Part shown: positions 54,474 to 63,687 of the stretch, one piece after another
Layout of the letters: the number at the start of each line of letters is the position of its first letter
Position numbering within the stretch: position 1 is the stretch's first letter
Assembly: GCA_964490845.1 (NCBI GenBank)
Contig: CAZBED010000002.1
Span: 186,001 to 250,000, forward strand
DNA from: JADJSS01 sp964490845
Lineage (GTDB): Bacteria; Bacteroidota; Bacteroidia; Chitinophagales; JADIYW01
Direction: 5' to 3'
DNA length: 64,000 bases
Notes under the pieces: model-generated
Database searches by the model: none
What the model was told of the DNA's origin: nothing
Seen by the model: only the letters and a program-made list of their open reading frames with translations
Made by a program: the position numbers and the translations under genes

Positions 54474-55404
54474 CCTTATCACTGACGTGATAATGATTCC
54501 GGTCGGCACCATTGCGCGCCACCAGCTCCCCCAGAAACCCGGCAACAAATAATTGCGTACCGACAATGATAGTCAGTATACCCAAATAAAAGATGGGTCT
54601 GTTTGTCATACCGACAATCCCAAAAATGGTTTTTGTAATGGTAAGATATATCAGAATCAATATACCGAAGAAAAATGATAACACTCCAAGTGTACCAAAT
54701 ATATGCATAGGGCGCTTGCCATATCTTCCGACAAACGTGATACTCATTAAATCCAGAAAGCCGTTCACAAAACGTTCAATGCCAAACTTGGTAGTTCCGT
54801 ATTTGCGTTCCCGGTGTTGCACCGGTTTTTCTGTTATCTTATCGAAGCCCGCCCACTTTGCGATTACCGGAATATAGCGGTGCATCTCGCCATACACTTC
54901 AATGCTTTTGACCACCCGTTTTTGATAAGCCTTTAGTCCGCAGTTAAAATCATGCAGATTATGAATACCCGACACCGAACGTGTGGCTGCATTGAATAAT
55001 TTAGTAGGTATCGTTTTGGAGACGGGATCGTACCGTTTTTTCTTCCATCCCGAAACAAGGTGATAACCATCCACCGTTATCATCTTATACAGTTCCGGTA
55101 TCTCATCGGGCGAATCCTGCAGATCTGCATCCATCGTAATGACGACATCGCCCTGTGCGGCTTCAAAGCCTACCTGCAAGGCAGCCGACTTCCCGTAATT
55201 GCGCTGGAACTGAATCCCCCGGATATTCGGATTTTTTTCAGAAGCGGCCTTAATCGCCTGCCATGAATTATCTTTGCTTCCATCGTCAACGGCAATAACC
55301 TCATAGGTGAAATTATGCTCCGCCATTACCTTCTCAATCCAGGCAAATAATTCCGGCAATGATTCCTCTTCATTCAACAACGGTATGACAATACTGATAT
55401 TCAA
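54463..55404 (-). CDS. Glycosyltransferase family 2, membrane type
   Basis: A 313-residue GT2 enzyme of the polyprenyl-phosphate sugar transferase type (DPM1/ArnC-like). The catalytic domain has VDDGSKDNSW and the DXD-like DADLQDSP; two C-terminal membrane helices anchor it. It would charge a polyprenyl phosphate with a sugar. Last gene of the BatA / dihydroorotase-like / DUF4199 / GT2 operon, 2 bases after DUF4199. Confidence 0.9.
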   Translation of the reverse strand: MNISIVIPLLNEEESLPELFAWIEKVMAEHNFTYEVIAVDDGSKDNSWQAIKAASEKNPNIRGIQFQRNYGKSAALQVGFEAAQGDVVITMDADLQDSPDEIPELYKMITVDGYHLVSGWKKKRYDPVSKTIPTKLFNAATRSVSGIHNLHDFNCGLKAYQKRVVKSIEVYGEMHRYIPVIAKWAGFDKITEKPVQHRERKYGTTKFGIERFVNGFLDLMSITFVGRYGKRPMHIFGTLGVLSFFFGILILIYLTITKTIFGIVGMTNRPIFYLGILTIIVGTQLFVAGFLGELVARNGADRNHYHVSDKVNL

Positions 55405-55406
55405 GC

Positions 55407-55835
55407 TTATTCTTTCTTTAAAACAATGGCTAAAAGTAATGAAAATATTATTCCTATCCCGCTGTATAACATCAACACAATGGCAAAAGCTCCTTTAGGC
55501 ATCAGTTGGGTTCCTGTCGCCTTAGAAAATAACGTGTAAAACGTACTGATAAAAATGGCCAATACTAAACTGGCCATCCAGCCGCCTAGAAATCCCTGCA
55601 TCAGGGAAAGTTTATTGCCTTGGATTTTTCTGGAAAGAAATTGTGTCATACCCACCACCACCACTATGGAAGTCATTTGAAGAATCATTGCCTGCGGACG
55701 CCCGTAGGGCAATTTTTTCACATAGGCCAAGGTAAAGAATGCGGCGAAAAACAGAGCGGACACCAATGCCGAAAACAGCGTGATGGTGATGCCGCTCAGT
55801 ACACCTCTTGTATTATTTGGGGGTAATTCGTTCAT
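55407..55835 (-). CDS. DUF4199 family membrane protein
   Basis: A 142-residue four-helix membrane protein of the Bacteroidota family DUF4199 (helices near residues 12-37, 48-68, 78-101, 117-138). Function unknown. It sits between the dihydroorotase-like gene (16 bases) and the GT2 gene (2 bases), a gene order I recall as common in the phylum. Confidence 0.85.
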   Translation of the reverse strand: MNELPPNNTRGVLSGITITLFSALVSALFFAAFFTLAYVKKLPYGRPQAMILQMTSIVVVVGMTQFLSRKIQGNKLSLMQGFLGGWMASLVLAIFISTFYTLFSKATGTQLMPKGAFAIVLMLYSGIGIIFSLLLAIVLKKE

Positions 55836-55851
55836 ACTATTTTATCCGTTA

Positions 55852-57096
55852 TCAGGAAAGGAGCGTGAATTTCCCCCTGGCATAAACGGCTTTTACTTTT
55901 CCTTTCAGCGATTGATTTATATACGGTGTATTCTTTGATTTGGAATGTATATCTTTCTCTGTAAATGTCCATTCCGCATTAAAATCCAACACCACAAAGT
56001 CCTCATTCTTGTAATCCGGCTGAATAATTTTTTTTGGTTGAATAGCTAATAAGTCAATGAGCCTTTCTTTAGAGATAATTCCTTCCAGTTTTTTATTCAG
56101 CAACCCGAAGGCGGTTTCCAGTCCTGTCATACCAAAACCGGCGACTTCAAACTCTACATTTTTCTCATCTATATTGAGTGGGGTATGTTGTGATGAAATA
56201 CAATCTATAGTTCCGTCTTTCAGTCCCTCTATTAATGCCGCCTGATCATCCTGTGTTCGCAACGGGGGAAATACCTTATAGTTCGAATCAAAATTTTTAA
56301 CCGCGCTTTCATCACTTATCAGATGATGTACAAACACGGAGCAGGTCACTTTCAGTCCCTCTTTTTTCGCCCGGCGAATAATGTCCACACTCTCTTTCGC
56401 GGATATGCCCGTAAAATGCAGTTTCCCTCCGGTATATTTCAACAACTCCACATCGCGCTGAACAGCGGCATACTCAGAAAGATTGGTAATGCCTTTCATG
56501 CCCATGCGAACAGAGATTTCACTTTCGTTCACCTGCCCATCGCCCACCAGTGTTTTATCAAAAGGCAAGGTCATCACCAGCCCATCAAACGGTTGTACAT
56601 ATTGCAACGCACGCAGCATCACACCGCTGTCTTTGATACTGTGCGGAATATCCGAAAACGCTACCGCGCCGGCATGATGCATGTCGAGCATTTCCGTTGG
56701 TGTCTTACCATCGAAATTTTCGGTTACGGCACCCACCGGCAGTATCCTGACGGGAGTATTCTTCGCTTTATTCAGAATATATTCCACCTGTGCTTTGGTC
56801 TGGGTAATCGGATGGTTATCCGATGTAGCGCAGAGGGTGGTAAACCCGCCCGATAGCGCCGCATTTGCCACCGATTCGATATCTTCACGGTATTCAAAGC
56901 CGGGGTCGCCAATGTGAACATACAAATCACAAAATCCGGGAGCCAGATAGCATCCCGAAAAATCAATGGCTTCCGCATCTGTGGCGTCAGAACTAAAGTT
57001 GATTTTACCTTGCTCTATCAGGACATCTGTCTTTGTTCCATTTTGTGGGGAGGAAGGGTCCAGGATAGTGATATTTTTGAGCAGGTGTCGGTTCAT
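55852..57096 (-). CDS. Dihydroorotase-like protein, catalytically degenerate
   Basis: A 414-residue amidohydrolase fold protein related to dihydroorotase. The usual HxH metal motif is DLYVHIGDPG here (first His lost), the later His ligands are altered (VMTLPFD and LHFTGIS where family members have HAED and HxS), and the catalytic Asp region DHAPH reads SQHTPL. This suggests a pseudo-dihydroorotase, as known for the inactive PyrC' partner of aspartate transcarbamoylase in Pseudomonas. It overlaps the BatA-like gene by 4 bases. A real PyrC would have to be elsewhere. Confidence 0.88.
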   Translation of the reverse strand: MNRHLLKNITILDPSSPQNGTKTDVLIEQGKINFSSDATDAEAIDFSGCYLAPGFCDLYVHIGDPGFEYREDIESVANAALSGGFTTLCATSDNHPITQTKAQVEYILNKAKNTPVRILPVGAVTENFDGKTPTEMLDMHHAGAVAFSDIPHSIKDSGVMLRALQYVQPFDGLVMTLPFDKTLVGDGQVNESEISVRMGMKGITNLSEYAAVQRDVELLKYTGGKLHFTGISAKESVDIIRRAKKEGLKVTCSVFVHHLISDESAVKNFDSNYKVFPPLRTQDDQAALIEGLKDGTIDCISSQHTPLNIDEKNVEFEVAGFGMTGLETAFGLLNKKLEGIISKERLIDLLAIQPKKIIQPDYKNEDFVVLDFNAEWTFTEKDIHSKSKNTPYINQSLKGKVKAVYARGKFTLLS

Positions 57097-59111
57097 TTCC
57101 AGAATCTAATCAGTAAAATTTCTACAAGCAGGAATACTAAGGACAAAATTACGCAAAGTTTCCATAATAAAATGCCGTCTTTTATTTGTTTTACGGAAGC
57201 CGACAGATTCGCCCGTGTATTGTCCAGCACCAGTTGATTTTTCCGGTTGAAAATAGATTTTAAATCCGATACCGACGCGAATAACAGATTGGATTCCGTA
57301 CGGTCGAAATTGAAGGCAGCGATACCGAGATTCTTATTATCGGCAGATATGGCATAGTGTCCGTCGGAAGCCAGTGTTGTATTGACCCTCAACAATACGG
57401 TGTTTCCCACCGAACGGTTTTCCGGAATAAATTCATTTTTCCCGTTAGACAGCTTATAGACGCTTTCACCATTAGCATACTCATTCTTCAGCTCCAGTAA
57501 ATTATCCCTGCCGATAATATAGTAAACCGGCTGATTGTTTTTTTTGTACACAGCGCAATTATAGACCATCGGCGCAAAAATTGCCTTGGCCTGCAAGTCC
57601 GAAAAATCTGGATGCAGCGGTACGGCCTGCAAGTATATGAAGCCCTTTCCCGCATCGAACTTTGCCACCAGCGGGGTATTCAGGTTGGTCGCGAGAATTT
57701 CCCGCTCCATTGCAGCTGATGCAGCCAATACCGGATAGTATTTCTTAATCTTAGGTGTTTCGACATTTTTCGGCAATTGGTTGAACACTCCTTTAAACAC
57801 TTCTTCGTTCATGTTTATTTTGGTGACTTCCCCCTGTTTGGATTGCACCTCGCCATAAGTACCGGCATTGCTGCCGGATAAAAACGCATTGTATGAACTG
57901 ATGTCTGCATTCGCCGCAGGAATGATATAAATATTTCCGCCATTACCGGAGTACTCTTTCAGGGAAGCCGATAACCCTGAACTGATGTCACTGAGCTGAT
58001 TCAGTATAATCAGGGAGTAATGTTTAAAAGCGGAATAATCAATCTGTCCTTTGCCGGTCTTGTCAAAAGCGAAATGCGCGTCATTGGCGAAAACAGCTGC
58101 GATATTATTGGGTGTTTCCACATCCTCTATGGATAATACCTTTTCACTGACATCCACATTAAAGGCAAAATAGAATTTATCGTCAAATGTAATCGGATAA
58201 TCGTTGAAGGAGATTTCCCCGCGCTGCCAGCCGGGCTGCGTTACGGCAATATTGAATGAGTCCACCACTGTACCGCCAGCGGGAATAGTCACATCATCGA
58301 TAGCCTTAACGGCACCATTGATTTTGACGGACACCCTCATCTTATCAGCCTGTGTATTGCCGGCATTTTTAAAACGTGCTATCAGTTTATTGTTGGTATT
58401 TATCGTGAATACAGGCTGCTCAAACCAGCAGGAATCGACATAAATATTCTTTTCCGGGTTGCCCTGTATATCGAGGAAGTGAGCAATATAAGTCGTATCC
58501 TCTGCTCTGGTCAGCATGTTTTTCTGAAAATCAGAAATGAAGAAACCCAGTTTATTTTTAGCACCCAGCGACTGAAATAAGGCCGCCTGTTTTTTAGAGA
58601 TTTCATCTATGGTTTTCGTATTCGGGCTTAATTCAACCTTTTCAACCGCATCGAGAAAATCCTGTTTTTGCATCCAGCGTTGGTGAGCCCCTTCAAGGTC
58701 GTTGGTGAGCAAAGCAAACTTATCACCTGTGTCGAATGCATTCACAATTTCTCTGGCTTTCGTCTTCGCTACGCTCAGGGCCGCTTCTCCATCCGTTTTC
58801 AGCCCCATGGAATAAGAATTATCAATGTAGAGACAGATAGCTGAATCGCCCTGATTGAGTTTATTCTTATTATTGCTGATAAACGGCTGTGCAAATGCCA
58901 GGATTAAGAACAACAAAGCCAACAAGCGGGAAGCGAGTATCAGCCGCTTTTTGAGTTTTTCAATCGTCGATTTTTCTTCCTGCACCTGTTTAAGAAAGCG
59001 GATATCGGAGAAATAAACTATCTTGAACCTTCTGAAATAGAAAAGATGGATTATAATCGGAATTGCAAGAGCTAACAGTGCGACAAGAAACCAGGGAAAA
59101 ACGAAATTCAT
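57093..59111 (-). CDS. BatA/VWA domain membrane protein
   Basis: A 672-residue protein. An N-terminal BatA-type segment with two membrane helices (about residues 1-75, LRLL-like region RRFKIVYFSDIRFL) is followed by a VWA-like domain with the MIDAS DNSYS (about 98). A long periplasmic part follows and a final C-terminal membrane helix (LCVILSLVFLLVEILLI). First gene of the operon with the dihydroorotase-like gene (4-base overlap). Function unknown. Confidence 0.88.
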   Translation of the reverse strand: MNFVFPWFLVALLALAIPIIIHLFYFRRFKIVYFSDIRFLKQVQEEKSTIEKLKKRLILASRLLALLFLILAFAQPFISNNKNKLNQGDSAICLYIDNSYSMGLKTDGEAALSVAKTKAREIVNAFDTGDKFALLTNDLEGAHQRWMQKQDFLDAVEKVELSPNTKTIDEISKKQAALFQSLGAKNKLGFFISDFQKNMLTRAEDTTYIAHFLDIQGNPEKNIYVDSCWFEQPVFTINTNNKLIARFKNAGNTQADKMRVSVKINGAVKAIDDVTIPAGGTVVDSFNIAVTQPGWQRGEISFNDYPITFDDKFYFAFNVDVSEKVLSIEDVETPNNIAAVFANDAHFAFDKTGKGQIDYSAFKHYSLIILNQLSDISSGLSASLKEYSGNGGNIYIIPAANADISSYNAFLSGSNAGTYGEVQSKQGEVTKINMNEEVFKGVFNQLPKNVETPKIKKYYPVLAASAAMEREILATNLNTPLVAKFDAGKGFIYLQAVPLHPDFSDLQAKAIFAPMVYNCAVYKKNNQPVYYIIGRDNLLELKNEYANGESVYKLSNGKNEFIPENRSVGNTVLLRVNTTLASDGHYAISADNKNLGIAAFNFDRTESNLLFASVSDLKSIFNRKNQLVLDNTRANLSASVKQIKDGILLWKLCVILSLVFLLVEILLIRFWK

Positions 59112-59282
59112 CTTATGGGTAAAGATAGAGAATTGTTATAAGTTATTGGGTATTGGTTAACAGTTTTTAGGAGTTTTGCATCTACCCCATCATGGGTCAG
59201 GCAACCAGCGGCGGCCTTTGGAAAAGGAAGTTCCTGTTTAATCCTGACCTTTGGATCTTATTTAAAAAAAGCTGTTGAGAAA

Positions 59283-60779
59283 TTATTTCTCCGGTCGCAT
59301 TTGCGGAAAGAATAAAACCTCCTGAATAGATGCCTGATTTGTTAAAAGCATAGCCAGACGGTCGATGCCGAATCCGATACCGGATGTAGGCGGCATACCA
59401 TATTCCAGTGCTCGCAGGAAATCGTGGTCGATGAACATCGCTTCATTATCGCCGCGTTCCATCAGTTTCAGCTGCTCCTCAAAGCGTTCGCGCTGGTCAA
59501 TCGGATCGTTCAGCTCTGAATAGGCATTCGCGATTTCCTTGCCGTTTATCATCAGCTCAAAACGCTCCACCAGTCCCTCTTTGCTTCGGTGTTTTTTGGT
59601 CAGTGGCGACATCTCCACCGGGTAATCAATGATAAATGTAGGCTGGATATAATTATGCTCACAACGGTTTCCGAAAATCTCGTCAATCAGTTTGCCTTTA
59701 CCCATCGTGTTGTCCACTTCGATATGCAATTGTTTGCACACATCGCGCAAGCCGGCTTCATCCATACCCGACACGTCAAACCCTGTATAGGTTTTGATGG
59801 CATCGTAAATGGAGATGCGTTTGTATGGCGCCTTAAAGTTAATCATATTGTCGCCGACCTGCACAAAGGTATCACCATTGGTATCGACACAGGCTTTTTC
59901 CAGCAACTGTTCCGTGGTTTCCATCATCCAGAAATAATCTTTGTACGCCACATAAAATTCAAGTACCGTAAACTCCGGGTTGTGCGTTCTGTCCATGCCC
60001 TCGTTTCTGAAGTTGCGGCTGAATTCATACACCCAGTCGAACCCTCCCACTATCAGTCTCTTCAAATACAGCTCATTTGCGATACGCAGGTAGAAAGGCA
60101 CATCCAGCGCATTGTGGTGAGTGATGAAGGGTTTGGCCGCCGCACCACCGGGTATATTCTGCAATACCGGGGTGTCCACTTCCAGCGCGCCTTTGGCGTT
60201 CAGGAATTCACGGATGGAGTTCATCAACCGGGTTCGTTTGATAAAGATTTCACGGACATCGGAATTCACAACTAAATCCACATAGCGCTGACGATACCGT
60301 AACTCAGGATCGGTAAAGGCATCAAATACATTACCCTCCGCATCAGTTTTCACTACCGGCAGCGGGCGCAGTGATTTGGCCAACAGGGTAAACTCATTCG
60401 CATGCACTGAGATCTCACCAGTTTGTGTCTTAAACTGATATCCTTTGATACCAATAAAATCTCCTATATCCAGCAATTTCTTGAAAACTTCGTTATACAT
60501 CGTTTTGTCTTCGCCCGGACAAATTTCATCTCTGGAAATATACAGCTGAATCCTATCGGTGGAATCCTGCAAAACGGCAAAAGAAGCTTTTCCCATCACG
60601 CGGAAACCCATCAGGCGGCCGGCTATACATACCGGCTTTTGGTCTTCAAAATGTTGTTTTATTTCTTTGGCAGTACTATCTATCGGATACAACGATGCCG
60701 GATACGGCTCTATGCCTAACGCCTTTATTTTATCTAATTTTTCTCTTCTGACCTGTTCTTGTTCGCTCAAATGCTGCAT
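59283..60779 (-). CDS. lysS: Lysyl-tRNA synthetase, class II
   Basis: A 498-residue class II synthetase charging tRNA-Lys. An N-terminal OB-fold anticodon domain (about residues 40-150) is followed by the catalytic core: motif 2 FRNEGMDRTHNPEF and motif 3 GIGFGIDRLAMLLT. The ELMINGKEIANAYSELNDP block is visible. Length is normal. Cytoplasmic. Confidence 0.97.
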   Translation of the reverse strand: MQHLSEQEQVRREKLDKIKALGIEPYPASLYPIDSTAKEIKQHFEDQKPVCIAGRLMGFRVMGKASFAVLQDSTDRIQLYISRDEICPGEDKTMYNEVFKKLLDIGDFIGIKGYQFKTQTGEISVHANEFTLLAKSLRPLPVVKTDAEGNVFDAFTDPELRYRQRYVDLVVNSDVREIFIKRTRLMNSIREFLNAKGALEVDTPVLQNIPGGAAAKPFITHHNALDVPFYLRIANELYLKRLIVGGFDWVYEFSRNFRNEGMDRTHNPEFTVLEFYVAYKDYFWMMETTEQLLEKACVDTNGDTFVQVGDNMINFKAPYKRISIYDAIKTYTGFDVSGMDEAGLRDVCKQLHIEVDNTMGKGKLIDEIFGNRCEHNYIQPTFIIDYPVEMSPLTKKHRSKEGLVERFELMINGKEIANAYSELNDPIDQRERFEEQLKLMERGDNEAMFIDHDFLRALEYGMPPTSGIGFGIDRLAMLLTNQASIQEVLFFPQMRPEK

Positions 60780-60815
60780 AAATTCATGAATTGAAGTGCA
60801 AAAATAGGATTTTTA

Positions 60816-60841
60816 GTCGATAGTCCACAGTCGACTGTCCA
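60816..60841 (+). repeat. Short direct repeat upstream of lysS
   Basis: GTCGATAGTCCA (60816-60827) and GTCGACTGTCCA (60830-60841) repeat with a 14-base period. It lies between the lysS start and the HAD gene end. It may be a remnant of a simple dispersed repeat. Confidence 0.4.
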
Positions 60842-60857
60842 TTGATTTCACAGGCTC

Positions 60858-61478
60858 CTAAAAAAATTGACCCGCTATCAGTTCGGAGATATCCCTGTCG
60901 ACTAAAATCGTGCGGATACCCAATTTCCCGGGTTCGGTCAGGTTTTCCTGCTTGTCATCGAGGAAAACACAGCGTTCTGCGGGCAGCTGTTGCTCCTGCA
61001 TGACAAATTCATAAATCTCCCTGCCGGGTTTGCGCAGCCCGATTTGCTGGGAATAGTAGCAGGTATGGAAGGAAGATTCGAGGACATCCTCGCCGAATGC
61101 CGACTGCATATAGCGGCGGATGGCATCCATATGGATGGCGTTGGTATTGCTCAGTAAAATCAGGCGGTGCCTATCCTTCAGCCGACGGAGTAAATCAATG
61201 CGGTGAGCAGGTATCTCTTTCAGGATGCCGTTCCAGTGCCGGATGATTGTTTCATCGGAAACGTTTTCTTCCAGAGCGATGGATTTCAGCTGCCGGATAA
61301 AATCTGCGGGCGTTATTTTTCCCGTTTCAAATTCGTGGAAGAAATGCTGCCTTTGCAGCAGCTGTAATGATTCGGGATTGAAATTCGGCAGCAGGTCCTG
61401 TTCCAGCCAATCCTGCTCGGATTTCAGGTTGATGATGACACCGCCGAGGTCGAAGATGAGGGTAGAAATGGAATGCAT
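60858..61478 (-). CDS. HAD family phosphatase
   Basis: A 206-residue HAD hydrolase of the GGV subtype. Motif I is FDLGGVI (first Asp at about residue 10), motif II is LLSNTNA (about 112) and the late FLDDKQENL (about 173) provides metal ligands. Small-molecule phosphatase or dehalogenase-like; the substrate is unknown. It lies downstream of the decayed IS region. Confidence 0.88.
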   Translation of the reverse strand: MHSISTLIFDLGGVIINLKSEQDWLEQDLLPNFNPESLQLLQRQHFFHEFETGKITPADFIRQLKSIALEENVSDETIIRHWNGILKEIPAHRIDLLRRLKDRHRLILLSNTNAIHMDAIRRYMQSAFGEDVLESSFHTCYYSQQIGLRKPGREIYEFVMQEQQLPAERCVFLDDKQENLTEPGKLGIRTILVDRDISELIAGQFF

Positions 61479-61500
61479 GGCGCGAAAATAAGAAAAGCTG

Positions 61501-61571
61501 CGTTGCGGAGGAAATCCGGAAGCTTGATTCCTCTACTATTTGCACACAGCCGTCGTTGCGGGGTACGAAGC
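61501..61571 (+). repeat. Two degenerate dispersed-repeat copies
   Basis: 61501-61523 and 61552-61571 both resemble the common dispersed repeat arm CGTCATTGCGAGG..GAAGC, each with several substitutions (CGTTGCGGAGG, CGTTGCGGGGTACGAAGC). They lie next to the transposase relic. Confidence 0.45.
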
Positions 61572-61614
61572 CTTTCTGCCGACAAATCAGAACAGCTTGC
61601 TATAATTTAGCAGT

Positions 61615-61906
61615 ATGAAAAATCTCACAAAGTATAATGAGTCAATGTGTCTGAATTTATATCCTGTGTACTCACGGATTCCTGCAAACAACAGCATATC
61701 AATATCTACGGGAAACCCGATTCAGAATGCATACATTGAACGACTTAACAGATGTTGCAGAGAGGATATCCCGGATTGTTTATTTGTTTGATAACATCAC
61801 CAAACGTAGAGAACTATCCATGAATTGGATGGAGTATTACAATCTCCTTCATCCACCAAGTAATCTGAGCCTTATGAAATATTTAGAATTAAATCACTGT
61901 ATTTAA
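61615..61906 (+). pseudogene. Decayed IS3-family transposase (orfB C-terminus)
   Basis: Frame one (61615-61791) encodes a peptide containing STGNPIQNAYIERLNRCCRED, the DDE-transposase block PGKPxQNxYIERFNR of IS3 elements, then stops at a TGA. The rest continues in the next frame from about 61784: LFDNITKRRELSMNWMEYYN and then Pro-rich decay to a TAA at 61904-61906. The frameshift plus missing N-terminal half show it is a relic. No terminal inverted repeats were found. Confidence 0.8.
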
Positions 61907-62068
61907 TCCAATTTATATCCAGTCCGAATATTGATGTACTTACAAGTTGTAAGATATCTTGCCAAACAAAGTAACTGTTCTAATAATAAATACACTATTT
62001 CCCGCTCGTACTTACTCGTTCTGACGGAATGCTGAAACAAGCCGTATGCCTTTTATGGTATCAGATAC
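61907..62068. other. Gap after the transposase relic
   Basis: No gene or clear structure seen. Probably further decayed element sequence. With 61479-61614 it completes a 590-base gap whose only recognisable contents are repeat copies and the transposase relic. Confidence 0.4.
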
Positions 62069-63553
62069 CTACACCAGTCTTTTCAGTGTTTCGAACACCT
62101 CATACAGCACAAACGTATCGGTGCGGCAGTAGGTTTTCAGTTGCTCCAGTTTCGCGGGAATGGCAGCCGTGTCATCGGTGTAAAACAATTCATTGTACAC
62201 TGCCATCGCTTCTTCGCCGTCTTTCACCCGGCTGGCGGCGAATTCGTCTTTCCCCAGTAACGCATTGCCGATGGCTTTCAGTGAAAAGCTGCCTTGCTGC
62301 ACGGGGTGGTAGTAATACAATTCCTTAAACGGTATTTCCACGTCGATGATGCGGAGGATGCGATCCAGCAGCGCTTTCTTGTAGTCGGGAAAATCGGCGG
62401 AAAGCCTGAATAGTATACTCTTTTCCATCAGCGTATTGAACACCAGGATGTTTCCTGCTCGTTCGGTGTCTTTTAGAAATTGTTCGATAAAAGGGATTCT
62501 GTCGTCATCGCCGACAGGCGAGATATAACTGAAATGCTGCAAAGGTGCATTTTCACTTTCTTTATAATGTAAAGAATATAAAAACGGGATACGTTCGTAC
62601 GGTTTGGAGCCTTTAAACAAAGGAACAGCCGGCTGGAAGGCTTCCACATCAAAATAATAGAGCGGATAATGAATTGGTTCAATGAATTGCTGCAGCAATT
62701 CATTCCGTATATGAGGTTGCTGTTGCTGAAACGATTTAATAATCACTTTCTGACGGGCATTCAGCTCTTCCGTATTGTCTATCTGGTGGATGGTGGTGAT
62801 ACCCCTTTCAACAAACAAACTTTTTTCCTGCATGGATACGCCGGGCAGGTACCAGATGGAATCTTTTTCCAGATTCTTCCAGCAGTAACCCTGAAAATCG
62901 CAGGGGTAGGGTTTGGTGCAGTGGGCGCCAATGGAAATATCCGGAACCGAAGGGCTGTCTAAAGTGGCAATGGCTTCTTCTATGGTTCTTTCTACAAAGG
63001 GAATACGTTCCAGGATATCACTCAAAACAGATGTTTTTTTGAAAAAATGCTGAACATCCAGTTCGTCTCCCAATTCATAGTCATTGTTTATGGTAACCAG
63101 AGAAAAATCTTCGAGCTTCACACCACTCCTGGTGATGATATAGTACTGTATAGTGGCATCGAGCAGGTAGGTATTGGAAATCCGGAACGAGCTTTTCACT
63201 TCATAGGCAAACCATTTGCCTTCCCTGTATTCGAGTATATCCAGGGCTGCCATGATGCCGTTGTATTTAAATGCCGCTTCATACAGTACCGGGAAATGTT
63301 GTTGTATCAATAATCTGGTGGCGGCAATAGATGCGTCATAGCTGAACGGGTTGGGCGGAGAACAATCTTTGCCTCCCGGAAACAGCTGATGTGCCAGAAG
63401 TCCAACCCGGTGTCCGCGGTCGAATTTCTGTTGTTGTGTGATATCCGCTTTGTCGCGCAGGTTGTAATGATTCTTATATAGATACAGCGATTTGGAACAT
63501 TGTATGCTTCGGATTAAGGTGGACTTACTGAGGCTGCTTTTTTTAGAACTCAT
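62069..63553 (-). CDS. DUF2779 protein: Cas4-like and DnaQ-like nuclease fusion
   Basis: A 494-residue two-domain protein. The N-terminal half looks like a RecB/Cas4-type PD-(D/E)XK nuclease: Cys19, ALDILEYREGKWFAYEVKSS-type core (about residues 103-122, the D and E-x-K) and CTKPYPCDFQGYC (about 211-223), giving four possible [4Fe-4S] cysteines. The C-terminal half is a DnaQ/RNaseH-like exonuclease domain (DUF2779) with DVEA (about 302), a middle FNTLMEKSIL helix and CRTDTFVLYEV (about 476). Both active sites look intact. The function is unknown; a role in DNA repair or defence is a guess. Confidence 0.82.
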   Translation of the reverse strand: MSSKKSSLSKSTLIRSIQCSKSLYLYKNHYNLRDKADITQQQKFDRGHRVGLLAHQLFPGGKDCSPPNPFSYDASIAATRLLIQQHFPVLYEAAFKYNGIMAALDILEYREGKWFAYEVKSSFRISNTYLLDATIQYYIITRSGVKLEDFSLVTINNDYELGDELDVQHFFKKTSVLSDILERIPFVERTIEEAIATLDSPSVPDISIGAHCTKPYPCDFQGYCWKNLEKDSIWYLPGVSMQEKSLFVERGITTIHQIDNTEELNARQKVIIKSFQQQQPHIRNELLQQFIEPIHYPLYYFDVEAFQPAVPLFKGSKPYERIPFLYSLHYKESENAPLQHFSYISPVGDDDRIPFIEQFLKDTERAGNILVFNTLMEKSILFRLSADFPDYKKALLDRILRIIDVEIPFKELYYYHPVQQGSFSLKAIGNALLGKDEFAASRVKDGEEAMAVYNELFYTDDTAAIPAKLEQLKTYCRTDTFVLYEVFETLKRLV

Positions 63554-63560
63554 TCAAATG

Positions 63561-63592
63561 TTAGGATACTATTCGTACAATTATTATATTTG
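63561..63592 (+). promoter_or_regulatory. Promoter of the exported protein at the right end
   Basis: TATATTTG at 63585-63592 is an exact -7 match; TTAG at 63561-63564 is a weak -33 with a 20-base spacer. The leader to the ATG at 63688 is about 90 bases and holds a small ORF (63600-63650, 16 codons). Confidence 0.5.
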
Positions 63593-63687
63593 AGAAAGTA
63601 TGCAAGAAAAAATTTATCGTGATATGCCGGCTGGGTATTGTCTTGTATAATTTCTTTTCTGCTCTAAAGTATAAAAAATATTTACAA

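Noticed and set aside
59112..59282. Considered as a tRNA or small RNA site
   Set aside because: No cloverleaf or clear structure could be drawn.
63600..63650. 16-codon open frame in the leader of the last gene
   Set aside because: Too short and without supporting features to call a gene.
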